A stretch of DNA of 64,000 nucleotides. It comes from Nocardioides sp. YR527 (lineage in GTDB: Bacteria > Actinomycetota > Actinomycetes > Propionibacteriales > Nocardioidaceae). Below the pieces are notes generated by a model that saw only the letters and a program-made list of their open reading frames with translations, did not search any database and had not been told where the DNA came from. Of the stretch, positions 1 through 9,072 are shown in pieces. Both the position numbers and the translations under genes were made by a program. The stretch covers positions 620,001 through 684,000 of the forward strand of contig NZ_FNFN01000002.1 in the NCBI RefSeq assembly GCF_900101045.1, read 5' to 3'. Positions within the stretch are counted from its first letter, which is position 1. Each line of letters opens with the position of its first letter.

Positions 1-937
1 CGTGGGTCATCTCGTGGTAGAGGATCGCCGTGTCCAGGTCCTCGGAGACGACGATCTCGTCGGCGTCGGAGTCGAACCAGGCGTAGCCGACCGCTTCCGA
101 CGACCCGTCCTCACGAACCGTCTCCAGCCCGCCCGGCCACTCGTTTCCGGTCAGGTCCTCCAGCAGCGGCATGCCCTCGGTGACCCGCTTCTCGGCGAAG
201 TCGAGCCACTCCTTGTCCTGGGGGAAGCTCTGCAGCGACAGCTTCGTGTCGCCGACCTCGATCTTCTTCTCGTCGAATGCCTTCGGGTCGCGGGCAGAGA
301 CGCCGGCGTCGACGAAGTCGCCTTCGGAGTGCCAGGTCGTCGTCTTGCCCTTGGTCCGCTTGTCGAAGTCGCCCGAGGAGGCGGTGAACGTCATCGACTT
401 CGGGAGCACGACGTCGACGGTCACCTCCCCGTCGTCACCGAGGCCGATCACGGGGAAGACGGCGTACCCCTCGCCGATCCGGATGTGGTTCTTCTTCGCC
501 CGGATCGGGGCACCCTTCAGCTCGTACGTCCAGGTGATGGTGCGTGACTTGCCGTAGTAGAGGTTCGGGAAGGACACCGTCACCACCTCGAGACCGGTGC
601 CATCGATCTTCTCGGTGCTCACCGGCAGCTTCGCGCCGTTGCTGGTCGCTCGGACCTTCTTCGCCCCGGCCGGGATCGGGATCGCGTGGCCGGTCAGGAA
701 GTAGTAGGTCGTGGCCGTGCTCGGCTGCTGGTTGGTGACCGTGACCTCGGCCTTGACCTTGACGGTGCGGGCCTTCTCGTCGAGCACGTAGCGGGTGCGC
801 GAGGACTCGCCGACTCCGTCGTCGGGCGCCGCGACGGCTGCCGGCGCGGTCGTCACCAGCCCGGCGCCCAGCACCCCCAGCACGAACAGACCTACCGCTG
901 CGCGCCGGAGCCGACCTGCTCCCTGACCGTTCTTCAC
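1..937 (-). CDS. secreted metalloprotease-like protein, C-terminus cut off
   Basis: The reverse strand is open from a GTG at 937 down to the window edge, giving about 312 residues. The first ~40 residues are basic then hydrophobic and end in Ala-rich sequence, as in a Sec signal peptide. A beta-rich region without recognised motifs follows. The last visible residues read ILYHEMTH, a HExxH zinc-binding signature, so the catalytic helix lies at the edge and the rest of the enzyme is outside. The motif suggests a zinc peptidase; I cannot name the family. No ATG start is available nearby; the GTG start is chosen because the signal peptide follows directly. Confidence 0.7.
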   Translation of the reverse strand, partial: MKNGQGAGRLRRAAVGLFVLGVLGAGLVTTAPAAVAAPDDGVGESSRTRYVLDEKARTVKVKAEVTVTNQQPSTATTYYFLTGHAIPIPAGAKKVRATSNGAKLPVSTEKIDGTGLEVVTVSFPNLYYGKSRTITWTYELKGAPIRAKKNHIRIGEGYAVFPVIGLGDDGEVTVDVVLPKSMTFTASSGDFDKRTKGKTTTWHSEGDFVDAGVSARDPKAFDEKKIEVGDTKLSLQSFPQDKEWLDFAEKRVTEGMPLLEDLTGNEWPGGLETVREDGSSEAVGYAWFDSDADEIVVSEDLDTAILYHEMTH

Positions 938-1009
938 CCAGGAACCTTAGACCGATGCCCCGCCGGGTACGTCCTTTTTATGGCCTTCTGGGATGCACTG
1001 CCCGGGCAT

Positions 1010-1624
1010 TCACGCCCAGGGCGTGCCCCACTTGTCGGCGAAAGCCGTCTCCTCGAGCGGCCTCCGGACACGTTCGCGCTCCTCCCGCTCGGCATCGTGC
1101 GGATCGACCTGAGCAGGGTCTCCATGGAGGCCGACCGCGATCCCGGTCATCACCTTCCACCAGTCCGGTACGCCGAAGGCGGCTGCCACGGCATCGTGGT
1201 CGAACCCGGCGAACTGGTGGGAGGAGAGGCCGAGCGAGGCGGCCTGGACGGTCAGGTGCGCCGCCGCCTGGCCGAGGTCGTAGTGGGAGTAGTCCGACCA
1301 CTTCGGGCCGTTGCCGTCCGGGCCCACGCCGACCTGGGCGATCGCGACGAACACGGCCGAGGCGCGCGGGACCCAACCGGAGTTGCCGCGCGAGAGGTGG
1401 GACACGAAGGTCTCGTGGCCTGCCGATCCCCGGGGCAGGACCAGGAACGACCACGGCTGGCTGTTGCCCGCGCTCGGCGCCCACCGGGCCGCCTCGAGGA
1501 GCAGCCTGATCTCGGCGTCGGCGAGTTCGTGCGCCGGGTCGAAGACGCTCACCGACCAGCGGTCACGCAGGTGCTCGGTCAGGTCCTCGGCGCCGGGCTG
1601 GGGCGCGCGCTTCGCGGCAGTCAT
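1010..1624 (-). CDS. nitroreductase family protein
   Basis: A 204-residue protein of the FMN-dependent nitroreductase fold. The N-terminus carries the typical RWSVSVFDP pattern followed by LLLEAARWAPSAGNSQPW, the FMN phosphate/dimer-interface signature, and a central YDLGQAAAHLTVQAASLGL helix, as in NADH/NADPH-dependent FMN reductases. Length is normal for the family. ATG at 1624 is preferred over an upstream TTG at 1639 because the family begins close to this point. It is transcribed leftward, downstream of pntB, but 133 bp separate them and a palindrome sits in the gap, so it may be a separate unit. Substrate unknown. Confidence 0.85.
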   Translation of the reverse strand: MTAAKRAPQPGAEDLTEHLRDRWSVSVFDPAHELADAEIRLLLEAARWAPSAGNSQPWSFLVLPRGSAGHETFVSHLSRGNSGWVPRASAVFVAIAQVGVGPDGNGPKWSDYSHYDLGQAAAHLTVQAASLGLSSHQFAGFDHDAVAAAFGVPDWWKVMTGIAVGLHGDPAQVDPHDAEREERERVRRPLEETAFADKWGTPWA

Positions 1625-1720
1625 ACGCCTATTCTGCAATGTCTACCGACTTGGACGACAAACTGTCTCAAAGGTTCCAGAGCACGAGCGAGCGAGCCGG
1701 AAATGACGGGGGGCCGGCGA

Positions 1721-1738
1721 CGTACAGGATCCTGTACG
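1721..1738. repeat. 18-bp perfect palindrome between pntB and the nitroreductase gene
   Basis: CGTACAGGATCCTGTACG reads the same on both strands. It lies 20 bp past the pntB stop codon and about 97 bp before the nitroreductase start. It could be a short terminator stem or an operator for the nitroreductase; no T-run follows on the minus strand. Confidence 0.5.
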
Positions 1739-1757
1739 CCACCAGCCCGCCGATCGG

Positions 1758-3158
1758 TCAGGCAGGAACCCGGGCGAGGGCGTTGACGATCTCGTCGACC
1801 TTGGTCTTGGCGTCACCGAAGAGCATCTGCGTGTTCTCCCGGAAGAAGAGCGGGTTCTGCACACCGGCGTATCCCGCAGCCATCGACCGCTTGAAGACGA
1901 CCACGTTCTTGGACTCCCAGACCCGCAGGACGGGCATGCCCGCGATGGGCGAGGTGGGGTCCTCGGCGGCGGCCGGGTTCACGGTGTCGTTGGCGCCGAT
2001 GACCAGGACGACGTCGGTCTCGGCCAGGTCGTCGTTGATCTCGTCCATCTCCAGGACGATGTCGTAGGGCACCTTGGCCTCGGCCAGCAGCACGTTCATG
2101 TGGCCCGGGAGGCGGCCGGCGACGGGGTGGATGCCGAAACGTACGTCCACGCCCTTGTCCCGCAGGATGCGGGTGAGCTCCGCGACCGGGTACTGCGCCT
2201 GGGCGACGGCCATGCCGTAGCCCGGGGTGATCACGACGGAGGAGGCGCCGGCGAGGAGCTCGGCGGTGTCCTCGGCGTTGATCTCGCGGTGCTCGCCGTA
2301 GTCGACGTCACCGGACGGCCCGGCCTCGATGCCGAACCCGCCGGCGATGACCGAGATGAACGAGCGGTTCATCGCCTTGCACATGATGTAGGAGAGGTAC
2401 GCACCCGAGGAGCCGACCAGGGCGCCGGTGACGATCAGCAGGTCGTTGCCCAGGAGGAAGCCCGAGGCGGCCGCGGCCCATCCGGAGTAGCTGTTGAGCA
2501 TCGAGACCACGACCGGCATGTCACCGCCACCGATGGAGGCGACCAGGTGCCAGCCGAGCGCCAGCGCCACGACGGTGACCGCGATCAGCAGCGGGAGCGT
2601 CGGGTTGATGACGTAGACGACCGTCAGGATCACGAAGACGACCAGGGCGCCGATGTTGATGACGTTCTTGCCCGGCAGCATCAGCGGCGCCGACTTCATC
2701 CGCGCGGAGAGCTTGAGGAAGGCGACGATCGAGCCGGTGAAGGTGACCGCACCGATGAAGACGCCGATGAAGACCTCGGCCGAGTGGATGGCTCCGCCGT
2801 GGACGTGGCCGGCCGCGGCCTCGAGGTGGCCGTTCCAGCCGATCAGGACGGCGGCCAGACCGACGAAGGAGTGCAGCAGCGCGATCAGCTCGGGCATGCC
2901 GGTCATCTCCACGACCTTGGCACGCCACAGGCCGATGACCGCACCGACGGCGACGGCGACGACCAGGACGATCACCGCGGTGGTGGTGCCGCCGTCGACG
3001 ACCTGGATGACGGTCGCGACCAGCGCCAGCGTCATGCCCGCGACGCCGTAGAGCCAGCCCTGTGAGGCGGTCTCGTGCTTGGACAGTCCCGCCAGCGACA
3101 GGATGAAGAGGAGGGCGGCGACGAGGTAGGCCGCACCGGCGATCGAGAAGATATCCAT
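1758..3158 (-). CDS. pntB: NAD(P) transhydrogenase subunit beta
   Basis: A 466-residue membrane protein. Residues ~1-200 hold multiple hydrophobic helices (domain II). The C-terminal third is the soluble NADP(H)-binding domain III with GYGMAVAQ (313-320), [14 protein letters not shown] (348-361) and [11 protein letters not shown] (from 387), all family hallmarks. With PntA it couples hydride transfer between NADH and NADP+ to proton movement across the cytoplasmic membrane, supplying NADPH. Length matches the bacterial family. The ATG at 3158 begins 2 bp after the pntA stop, so the two are co-transcribed in the order pntA-pntB. Confidence 0.97.
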   Translation of the reverse strand: MDIFSIAGAAYLVAALLFILSLAGLSKHETASQGWLYGVAGMTLALVATVIQVVDGGTTTAVIVLVVAVAVGAVIGLWRAKVVEMTGMPELIALLHSFVGLAAVLIGWNGHLEAAAGHVHGGAIHSAEVFIGVFIGAVTFTGSIVAFLKLSARMKSAPLMLPGKNVINIGALVVFVILTVVYVINPTLPLLIAVTVVALALGWHLVASIGGGDMPVVVSMLNSYSGWAAAASGFLLGNDLLIVTGALVGSSGAYLSYIMCKAMNRSFISVIAGGFGIEAGPSGDVDYGEHREINAEDTAELLAGASSVVITPGYGMAVAQAQYPVAELTRILRDKGVDVRFGIHPVAGRLPGHMNVLLAEAKVPYDIVLEMDEINDDLAETDVVLVIGANDTVNPAAAEDPTSPIAGMPVLRVWESKNVVVFKRSMAAGYAGVQNPLFFRENTQMLFGDAKTKVDEIVNALARVPA

Positions 3159-3160
3159 GA

Positions 3161-4690
3161 TCAGGCCTTCCGGAACATCGAGAGCATGCGGCGGGTCACG
3201 GCGAAGCCACCGAAGATGTTGATGCTCGCCAGCAGCGTGGCGATGCCCGCGAGCACGAGCACCACGTTGTCAGCGACGGTGAGCTGCAGCAGGGCGCCCA
3301 CGACGACGATGCCGGAGATCGCGTTCGTCACCGACATCAGCGGGGTGTGCAGCGCGTGGTGCACATGGCCGATCACGTAGAACCCGATCACCACCGACAG
3401 GGTCAGCACCGTGAAGTGCCGGGTGATCTCGGCCGGGGCGACCGCGTTGAGCAGGAAGAGGGCGAGCGCACCGGTGCCGACCAGGGCGAGCTTGGCGCCG
3501 GCTGAGAGCGGCTTCTGAGTCTCCTTGACCGCGACCTCGGCGGGCGCGGCGACGGCCGGAGCCGCGGAGACCTGCACCGGCGGGGGCGGCCAGAGCACGC
3601 CACCGTCGTGCACGACGGTCAGGCCGCGCTGGACCTGGTCCTCGAGATCGAGGGCGAGTACGCCGTCCTTCTCGGGCGTCACCAGCTTCATCAGGTTCAC
3701 CAGGTTGGTGCCGTAGAGCTGGCTGGACTGCGCGGGGAGGCGCGCGGGCAGGTCGGTGTAGCCGATGATCGTGACGCCGTTGGGCGTGATGACGACCTCG
3801 TCCTTGACGGTGCCCTCCACGTTGCCGCCCATCGCGGCCGCCATGTCGACGATCACCGAGCCGGACTTCATGGAGGCCACGTCCGCGGCGGTGATCAGCT
3901 TCGGCGCCGGACGGCCCGGGATCAGCGCGGTCGTCACGATGATGTCGACGTCCTCGGCCTGCTCGGAGTAGATCTCCGCGGCGCGCTGGTCGTAGGCCTC
4001 CGAGGTCGCCTTCGCGTAACCGTCGGTCGACTTCTCGACCTCGACCTCCACCTTCAGGTATTCACCGCCGAGCGACTTGACCTGGTCGGCGACCTCCGGA
4101 CGAGGGTCGGTCGCCCGCACGATCGCGCCCAGCGAGCTCGCCGCGCCGATCGCGGCCAGCCCGGCCACACCGGCACCGGCCACCAGCACCTTCGCCGGCG
4201 GCACCTTGCCCGCCGCGGTCACCTGGCCGGTGAAGAAACGGCCGAAGTGGTGGGCCGCCTCGACCACGGCGCGGTAGCCCGCGATGTTGGCCTGGCTGGA
4301 GAGGATGTCCATGGACTGGGCGCGCGAGATGCGCGGCACCGCGTCCATCGCGAAGGCGTCGACCTTGCGGGCGGCCAGCGCGTCGAGGAGCTCGGCGCTC
4401 TGTGCCGGCGCCAGCGGGGCGACCAGGGTGGCGCCGCTCTTCAGCAGCTCGACCTCGCCGACGGAGGGCGCGTTGACCCGGAAGACCAGGTCGGCACCCC
4501 ACGCGTCGGCGTCGGTGCCGATACGGCCGCCTGCCTCGGCGTACGCCTCGTCCTTGAAGCTGGACGCCTCGCCGGCTCCACCCTCGATGACGACGTCATA
4601 GCCCAGACCGGTCAGTTGTTTGACGGTCGCGGGGGTGGCCGCCACCCGGGTCTCCCCGGGCTTCGTCTCTCGGGTCACTCCGATGAGCAT
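3161..4690 (-). CDS. pntA: Re/Si-specific NAD(P)(+) transhydrogenase subunit alpha
   Basis: A 509-residue protein of the single-chain alpha type (E. coli PntA size), not split into pntAA and pntAB. The N-terminus [17 protein letters not shown] and the Rossmann motif GAGVAGLAA (172-180) mark the NAD(H)-binding domain I, related to alanine dehydrogenase. A proline/alanine-rich linker near residue 380 leads to about four hydrophobic C-terminal segments of domain II. It is the first gene of pntA-pntB. Upstream, at 4810-4825, is a perfect 16-bp palindrome that could be an operator. Confidence 0.97.
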   Translation of the reverse strand: MLIGVTRETKPGETRVAATPATVKQLTGLGYDVVIEGGAGEASSFKDEAYAEAGGRIGTDADAWGADLVFRVNAPSVGEVELLKSGATLVAPLAPAQSAELLDALAARKVDAFAMDAVPRISRAQSMDILSSQANIAGYRAVVEAAHHFGRFFTGQVTAAGKVPPAKVLVAGAGVAGLAAIGAASSLGAIVRATDPRPEVADQVKSLGGEYLKVEVEVEKSTDGYAKATSEAYDQRAAEIYSEQAEDVDIIVTTALIPGRPAPKLITAADVASMKSGSVIVDMAAAMGGNVEGTVKDEVVITPNGVTIIGYTDLPARLPAQSSQLYGTNLVNLMKLVTPEKDGVLALDLEDQVQRGLTVVHDGGVLWPPPPVQVSAAPAVAAPAEVAVKETQKPLSAGAKLALVGTGALALFLLNAVAPAEITRHFTVLTLSVVIGFYVIGHVHHALHTPLMSVTNAISGIVVVGALLQLTVADNVVLVLAGIATLLASINIFGGFAVTRRMLSMFRKA

Positions 4691-4809
4691 CCTCGACTCC
4701 TTGGTCTAGCAGCGCAGTGTCTTCAGTCTCCAGCATGGTGGGATCCCGGTCAGCCGATCAGCGCGTGACCGATTCATGACCGGCACCGGTCCGGAACCCC
4801 ACCGTGCTG

Positions 4810-4825
4810 GTTACCGGCCGGTAAC
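4810..4825. promoter_or_regulatory. 16-bp perfect palindrome upstream of pntA
   Basis: GTTACCGGCCGGTAAC lies 120 bp before the pntA start and 77 bp past the end of the DUF2332 gene, which is also on the minus strand. The form suits a dimeric repressor site. This is an inference from symmetry and position only. Confidence 0.4.
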
Positions 4826-4901
4826 GGTAGGGCAGATCAGCAGGTGGACACCAGGGTTGGCCGGTTGTATCGGTCCAATACCTGTGGTCTTCCTCACGGT
4901 C

Positions 4902-5897
4902 TCACGGTGAGACCCACTCGAGCGCCGAGCCGTGGCCCTGGAACCAGGCGACAGCGCGTCCGTCGACGGCCAGGCAGAAGCGATGACCGGGGTGAGGGAC
5001 GGTGGGCGCGGACGCGGTGGCGGCGAGCGAAGGGATCACGGTCGGGCCCTCGAGGCTGATCCAGTGGCACGTACCGGCCGCCACCAACGTACGCATCCGG
5101 GTCTCCAGGCGGCGGCGGTCGCTGTCCTCGAGGTAGGCGACCGCCGCACTGTGGTGGACCACCGGCGTCCCACCGGAGGCGGCGGCGATCTCGAGCGCAT
5201 CGTCGAGGCGGTCGAGCATGTCGCCGGCAAGGAGCTGCGGCGGCTCGGCCCTGGCCACCTCGATCGCCGCGGAGAGTCGGTCGCGCCGCTCGTCCTGGCC
5301 CGGCCAGATCAGGGCGAGGAGCCAGGCCATGTCGTCCTCGTCGGCGACGTCGAGGGGGTTGAGGTCGATCCCGACGCGGGTGGCGATGCGGGGCGGTCCC
5401 GCGGGGATCGGGACGGGTCCGACCGAAGGGATCCGGAGCGTCGGTCCTCCCGACCCACGGAGCTCGCCCGCGCCCGTCCAGACGTAGTCGTAGCGATCCG
5501 GGTAGAGGCACAGGCCCGCGCTGGCGCCGAGCTCGACGAGCGCGAGGGGCTCCTCGCCGAGCATCGCCAGCGCCGGGGTCAGGGCGGTCATCCGGGCGAC
5601 CTCGTTGGTCTGGGTACGCCGCTCGAGGATCGTTTCGCGCACCGCCGGCCACTCGGGTCCGAGCAGCAGCGCCCGCAGGTCCGCGTACGGACCCGGCTCC
5701 AGACCGTGCCATCGGGCCGCCGCGAAGACGAGGTTGGCCTGCTGCTTCAGGGTGGGCAGCTCGCCCAGCACGCGGAGGGCCTCCGGGTCGTCGGCGACGC
5801 CTTCCGCCCAGGCCTGGAAGCACGGCGAGGTCGACATCTCGACGGCGTGGAGCCGATAGCTCTCTCGGATGTCGGTGAGGTCGTTGAGTGGCAGCAT
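4902..5897 (-). CDS. DUF2332 domain-containing protein
   Basis: A 331-residue protein with the family hallmark ELGASAGLCLYPDRYDY, and HHSAAVAYL and CHWISLEG later on. DUF2332 has no established function; the glycine-containing ELGASAG segment resembles the SAM-binding loop of methyltransferases but that is only a resemblance. Start is the ATG at 5897, preceded by GGAGGAGACGCC, a strong ribosome-binding site; the frame is open further upstream but lacks such a site. The gene is divergent from the HTH-citrate synthase gene, sharing a 113-bp intergenic region. Confidence 0.85.
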   Translation of the reverse strand: MLPLNDLTDIRESYRLHAVEMSTSPCFQAWAEGVADDPEALRVLGELPTLKQQANLVFAAARWHGLEPGPYADLRALLLGPEWPAVRETILERRTQTNEVARMTALTPALAMLGEEPLALVELGASAGLCLYPDRYDYVWTGAGELRGSGGPTLRIPSVGPVPIPAGPPRIATRVGIDLNPLDVADEDDMAWLLALIWPGQDERRDRLSAAIEVARAEPPQLLAGDMLDRLDDALEIAAASGGTPVVHHSAAVAYLEDSDRRRLETRMRTLVAAGTCHWISLEGPTVIPSLAATASAPTVPHPGHRFCLAVDGRAVAWFQGHGSALEWVSP

Positions 5898-6010
5898 GGC
5901 GTCTCCTCCGGATCGGGTCGAGAGCCCACCGTGCCCCGCCGGACTCGGGCGACGCGATGTCGATCGAGTCGACATGGCGCCGGAGCCGATGCGTAGGCGA
6001 GAGTGTCGTC

Positions 6011-7090
6011 GTGACCGAATGGATCACCACCAGAGAAGCCGCTCAGCGGCTGGGCGTGAAGCGCACGACGCTCTACACCTACGTCAGCCGGCGCCTGCTC
6101 ACCCGGCGTCGCGCCGGTGGCGAGAGCCTGTTCGACCGGGCCGAGATCGACGCACTGGCCAGCACGCGGCACCATCCCGGCTCCCCGCTCGGCGTGCTGC
6201 CGATGCGTTCGGTCCGCTCGAACGTGAGCGAGGTACGCGAGGGAGAGCTGTTCCTGCGCGGCGTACCGCTGGCCGACCTGGCCGACGAGCCGTGGGACGA
6301 AGTGGTCGATCTCGTCCTGGGGCCGACTCCTGAGATCACCGTCGACGTGCCGGAGCACCTGACCGTGCTGCCGCTCAACCGCCGGCTCCCCGCACTCGCC
6401 CAGTGGGCGGGGTCCCACGGCGATCGGGTCGAGCCCGCCGCCGCTGCCGGCGTCGCCAAGGGGCTGCTCGGCGCCGTCCCGGTCGCTCTCGGTGGCCGGG
6501 CGGAGCCGGGCCGGCCGGTCCCCGAAGCGGTCTTCGCCGCCGTCGCCGGACGCCCGGGGAGCCCACGTGAGGTGGCCACCCTCAACACCACGCTGATCGC
6601 ACTCCTCGACCACGGCCTGGCGGCCTCGGTGGTCGCGGCCAGGGTCGCGGCCTCGGCCCGGGCCTCGGCGTACGACTGCCTGGTCGCCGGGTACGCCGCG
6701 CTCTCCGGGCAGCTGCACGGCGGCATCGGCCCGTCCGCACTCACGGTGCTGCGGGACGGCCCGCCGGCCGACCCGAGGCGCCCGGTGACCGGCTTCGGGC
6801 ACTGGCGCCACCCCGACGGCGACCCGCGGGCCGATGCGGTCCTCGCCCGGCTCGCGCTCGTCGACGGCTCCGCGCCGTCCCTGGCGCATCTGGACGAGAT
6901 CGCCTCCCGCACCGGCCGCCTGCCGAGCATCGACGGGGCGCTCGCGGCGTTCGTCGTCACCTGCGAGCTGCCCGACACCGCCGCGGAGGTGTTCTTCCAG
7001 GTCGGTCGTACGGTCGGCCTCGCCGCGCACGTCGTCGAGGAGTCCGAGGAGGATCCGCTGCGCTGGCGCGCGACGGATCCCGCCGGCTGA
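6011..7090 (+). CDS. citrate synthase-like protein with N-terminal helix-turn-helix
   Basis: A 359-residue fusion. Residues 1-45 (ITTREAAQRLGVKRTTLYTYVSRR...) form an excisionase/MerR-like helix-turn-helix. Residues ~60-350 are a short citrate synthase domain that keeps the catalytic set: His236 in GQLHGG, His264 in GFGHWRHPDGDPRA and Asp308 in PSIDGALA. So it may still condense an acyl-CoA with oxaloacetate, or may sense such ligands. Fused HTH-citrate synthases are known in actinobacteria but I know of no settled role. GTG at 6011 is chosen because the HTH starts there; an in-frame ATG at 5957 is the alternative. It is 8 bp from the convergent aldo/keto reductase gene. Confidence 0.85.
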   Translation: MTEWITTREAAQRLGVKRTTLYTYVSRRLLTRRRAGGESLFDRAEIDALASTRHHPGSPLGVLPMRSVRSNVSEVREGELFLRGVPLADLADEPWDEVVDLVLGPTPEITVDVPEHLTVLPLNRRLPALAQWAGSHGDRVEPAAAAGVAKGLLGAVPVALGGRAEPGRPVPEAVFAAVAGRPGSPREVATLNTTLIALLDHGLAASVVAARVAASARASAYDCLVAGYAALSGQLHGGIGPSALTVLRDGPPADPRRPVTGFGHWRHPDGDPRADAVLARLALVDGSAPSLAHLDEIASRTGRLPSIDGALAAFVVTCELPDTAAEVFFQVGRTVGLAAHVVEESEEDPLRWRATDPAG

Positions 7091-7098
7091 CCGGCCCG

Positions 7099-8115
7099 TC
7101 AGCCGGCGGCCGGTCGCTCGCTGTCGAGCTGGTCCATGAACTGGGTCGGGTAGCGGTCTCCGCGGGCGGCGCCGACGGGCACGGCGGCGTCGATGCGGGC
7201 GAGGTCGGCCTCGTCGAGGGTGACGGCGTTGGCACCGACCATCGACTCGACCTGGCTGACCCGGCGGGAGCCGATGACGGGGACGATGTGCTCTCCGCGG
7301 GCGGCGACCCAGGCGATCGCGAGCTGGGCCAGGGTGATGCCCTTGGCCGTGGCGATCTCCTCCAGGGTGACGAGCAGCGCGCGGTTGTGGTCGAGGTTGT
7401 CGCCCTGGAAGCGCGGCATCATCGCGAGCGAGCCGCCGAGCGCACCGCTTCCGCCGATCAGGCCCCGTCCGAGGACGCTGTACGCGGTGATGCCGATCCC
7501 CAGCTCGCGGCAGGTCTCGAGGATGCCGTTGGTCTCGATCCCGCGGCTGAGCAGGGAGTACTCGATCTGCAGGTCGCTGATCGGGGCCACCGCGGCGGCC
7601 CGCCGGATGGTGTCGGCGCTGACCTCGCTGAGCCCGATGTGGCGTACGTATCCCGCCTCCACCAGCTCCTGGACCGCGCCGACGGTCTCCTCGATCGGGA
7701 CCTGCGGGTCGACGCGGGCGGGACGGTAGATGTCGATGTGGTCGGTGCCGAGCCGCTGGAGGGAGTAGGTCAGGAAGGACCGGACCGCCTCGGGGCGGCC
7801 GTCGAATCCGGCCGGCATCCCGGCAGGCGTGATCAGGGCGCCGAACTTCACCGAGAGCACCGCGTCGTCGCGGTCGCGCTCGCGCAGCGCCCGGGCGATC
7901 AGCATCTCGTTGTGGCCGGCGCCGTAGAAGTCACCGGTGTCGATCAGGGTGCCGCCGGCGTCGAGGTAGGCGTGGATGACGCGTACGCCCTCCTCGTCGT
8001 CGACCGCGCCGTAGGCGCCGGAGAGGCTCATGCCACCCAGCGCGGGCGAGGTGACGGTGGGGCCGGTCTTGCCGAGCTGTCGGCTGCTGATCTGAGTCTT
8101 GTCGGAAGTCGTCAT
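7099..8115 (-). CDS. aldo/keto reductase lacking the usual catalytic histidine
   Basis: A 338-residue TIM-barrel AKR. Asp59 and Tyr64 (in DTGDFYG) and Lys90 (in SVKFG) match three of the four catalytic residues. The usual QHR stretch reads YRPARVDP, so the catalytic His is replaced by Ala133; I recall the same YRPAR form in a branch of the family. The C-terminal IGSRRVSQVESMVGAN loop is typical for NADP(H) binding. The ATG at 8115 is the first start consistent with the family; the open frame upstream is non-coding. Divergent from the MmyB-type regulator across a strong palindrome, so probably controlled by it. Confidence 0.9.
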   Translation of the reverse strand: MTTSDKTQISSRQLGKTGPTVTSPALGGMSLSGAYGAVDDEEGVRVIHAYLDAGGTLIDTGDFYGAGHNEMLIARALRERDRDDAVLSVKFGALITPAGMPAGFDGRPEAVRSFLTYSLQRLGTDHIDIYRPARVDPQVPIEETVGAVQELVEAGYVRHIGLSEVSADTIRRAAAVAPISDLQIEYSLLSRGIETNGILETCRELGIGITAYSVLGRGLIGGSGALGGSLAMMPRFQGDNLDHNRALLVTLEEIATAKGITLAQLAIAWVAARGEHIVPVIGSRRVSQVESMVGANAVTLDEADLARIDAAVPVGAARGDRYPTQFMDQLDSERPAAG

Positions 8116-8161
8116 GCGATCCAGCCTGCGGCGTACTCCGGACGCCCGGAAGGCACTGCAC

Positions 8162-8186
8162 ATCCAGGGAGAGGTTCTCCCTGGAT
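8162..8186. promoter_or_regulatory. operator-like inverted repeat between AKR and regulator genes
   Basis: Arms ATCCAGGGAGA (8162-8172) and TCTCCCTGGAT (8176-8186) are perfectly complementary around a 3-bp centre. The site lies 46 bp before the AKR start and 22 bp before the regulator start, the usual place for a divergent, autoregulated operator. Confidence 0.65.
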
Positions 8187-8208
8187 AACCGGTCACGACC
8201 GACGGATC

Positions 8209-9072
8209 ATGGAGCGTGTGATCGACCGCCATGAGCTCGCCGACTTCCTGCGTCGTCGCCGGGAGCTGCTCCGGCCCTCCGATGTCGGCCTCCCGGACGG
8301 GTTGCGGCGGCGTACGCCCGGACTCCGTCGGGAGGAGGTCGCCTCGCTCGCCGGCGTCTCGACCGACCACTACACCCGGCTGGAGCAGGCGCGTGGGTCC
8401 GCGCCCTCGGAGTCGGTGCTCTCCGCGATCGCGCGGGCGCTGCAGTGCGATCTCGACGAGCGCGACCACCTCTTCTACCTCGCCGGGATGACACCGGCTC
8501 CCCGTCGCGCCGGTGGCTACGTACGTCCGGGGCTGATCGCGCTCGCCCGGCGGCTGACCGACATCCCCGTGATGATCTGCACCGACATCGGCGAGATCGC
8601 CTGGAGCAACGAGCTCGCCACCGCACTGATCCCGCCCCTGCCCCAGCAGCCCGGACGCGACCGCAACATCTACTGGCGCTGGTTCACCAAGCCCGAGCTG
8701 CGGCCGGCGCCGCCGGATGACTGGGACCGGCTCTCCGCCAACCACGTGATGGATCTGCGCGCGACGTACGCCCGTAGGGCCGGCGAACCGGACATCACCT
8801 CGCTCGTGCACGACCTCCTCGGGGCGAGCGAGGAGTTCCGTGGGCTCTGGGAGCGGCACCAGGTGGCGGTGCGGCGTGCCGACGTGAAGACGTTTGTCCA
8901 TCCCGAGGTCGGCCCGGTCTCGGTGCGCTGCGAGGTCCTGCTCACCGAGGAGGCCGACGTGAAGCTGCTCGCCTACTTCCCGCTCGAGGGCACCGATGCC
9001 GCCGAGAAGCTCGAGCTGCTCCGCGTCATCGGCACCCAGCGACTCACCCGCGCGGACTCATCACCCACCTGA
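8209..9072 (+). CDS. helix-turn-helix regulator with MmyB-like ligand-binding domain
   Basis: A 287-residue cytoplasmic regulator. Residues ~5-85 form an XRE-type HTH, with the MmyB-family start ELADFLRRRRE and RRTPGLRREEVASLAGVSTDHYTRLEQ. The rest is a PAS-like MmyB domain (ICTDIGEIAWSNELA, YWRWFTKPELRPA, ADVKTFVHPEVGPV), thought to bind a small hydrophobic ligand. ATG at 8209 is taken as start; GTG at 8218 is possible. Members usually control an adjacent oxidoreductase, here the divergent AKR. The 3' end overlaps the end of the convergent glycosyltransferase gene by 29 bp. Confidence 0.9.
   Translation: MERVIDRHELADFLRRRRELLRPSDVGLPDGLRRRTPGLRREEVASLAGVSTDHYTRLEQARGSAPSESVLSAIARALQCDLDERDHLFYLAGMTPAPRRAGGYVRPGLIALARRLTDIPVMICTDIGEIAWSNELATALIPPLPQQPGRDRNIYWRWFTKPELRPAPPDDWDRLSANHVMDLRATYARRAGEPDITSLVHDLLGASEEFRGLWERHQVAVRRADVKTFVHPEVGPVSVRCEVLLTEEADVKLLAYFPLEGTDAAEKLELLRVIGTQRLTRADSSPT

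Noticed and set aside
8116..8901. Long N-terminal extension of the aldo/keto reductase frame
   Set aside because: It is antisense to the MmyB-type regulator gene and shows no family resemblance; the AKR family starts at 8115.
9044..9072. 29-bp overlap of convergent genes as an antisense control device
   Set aside because: Small tail-to-tail overlaps are common in compact genomes; no further structure is visible. The same holds for 33163-33177.
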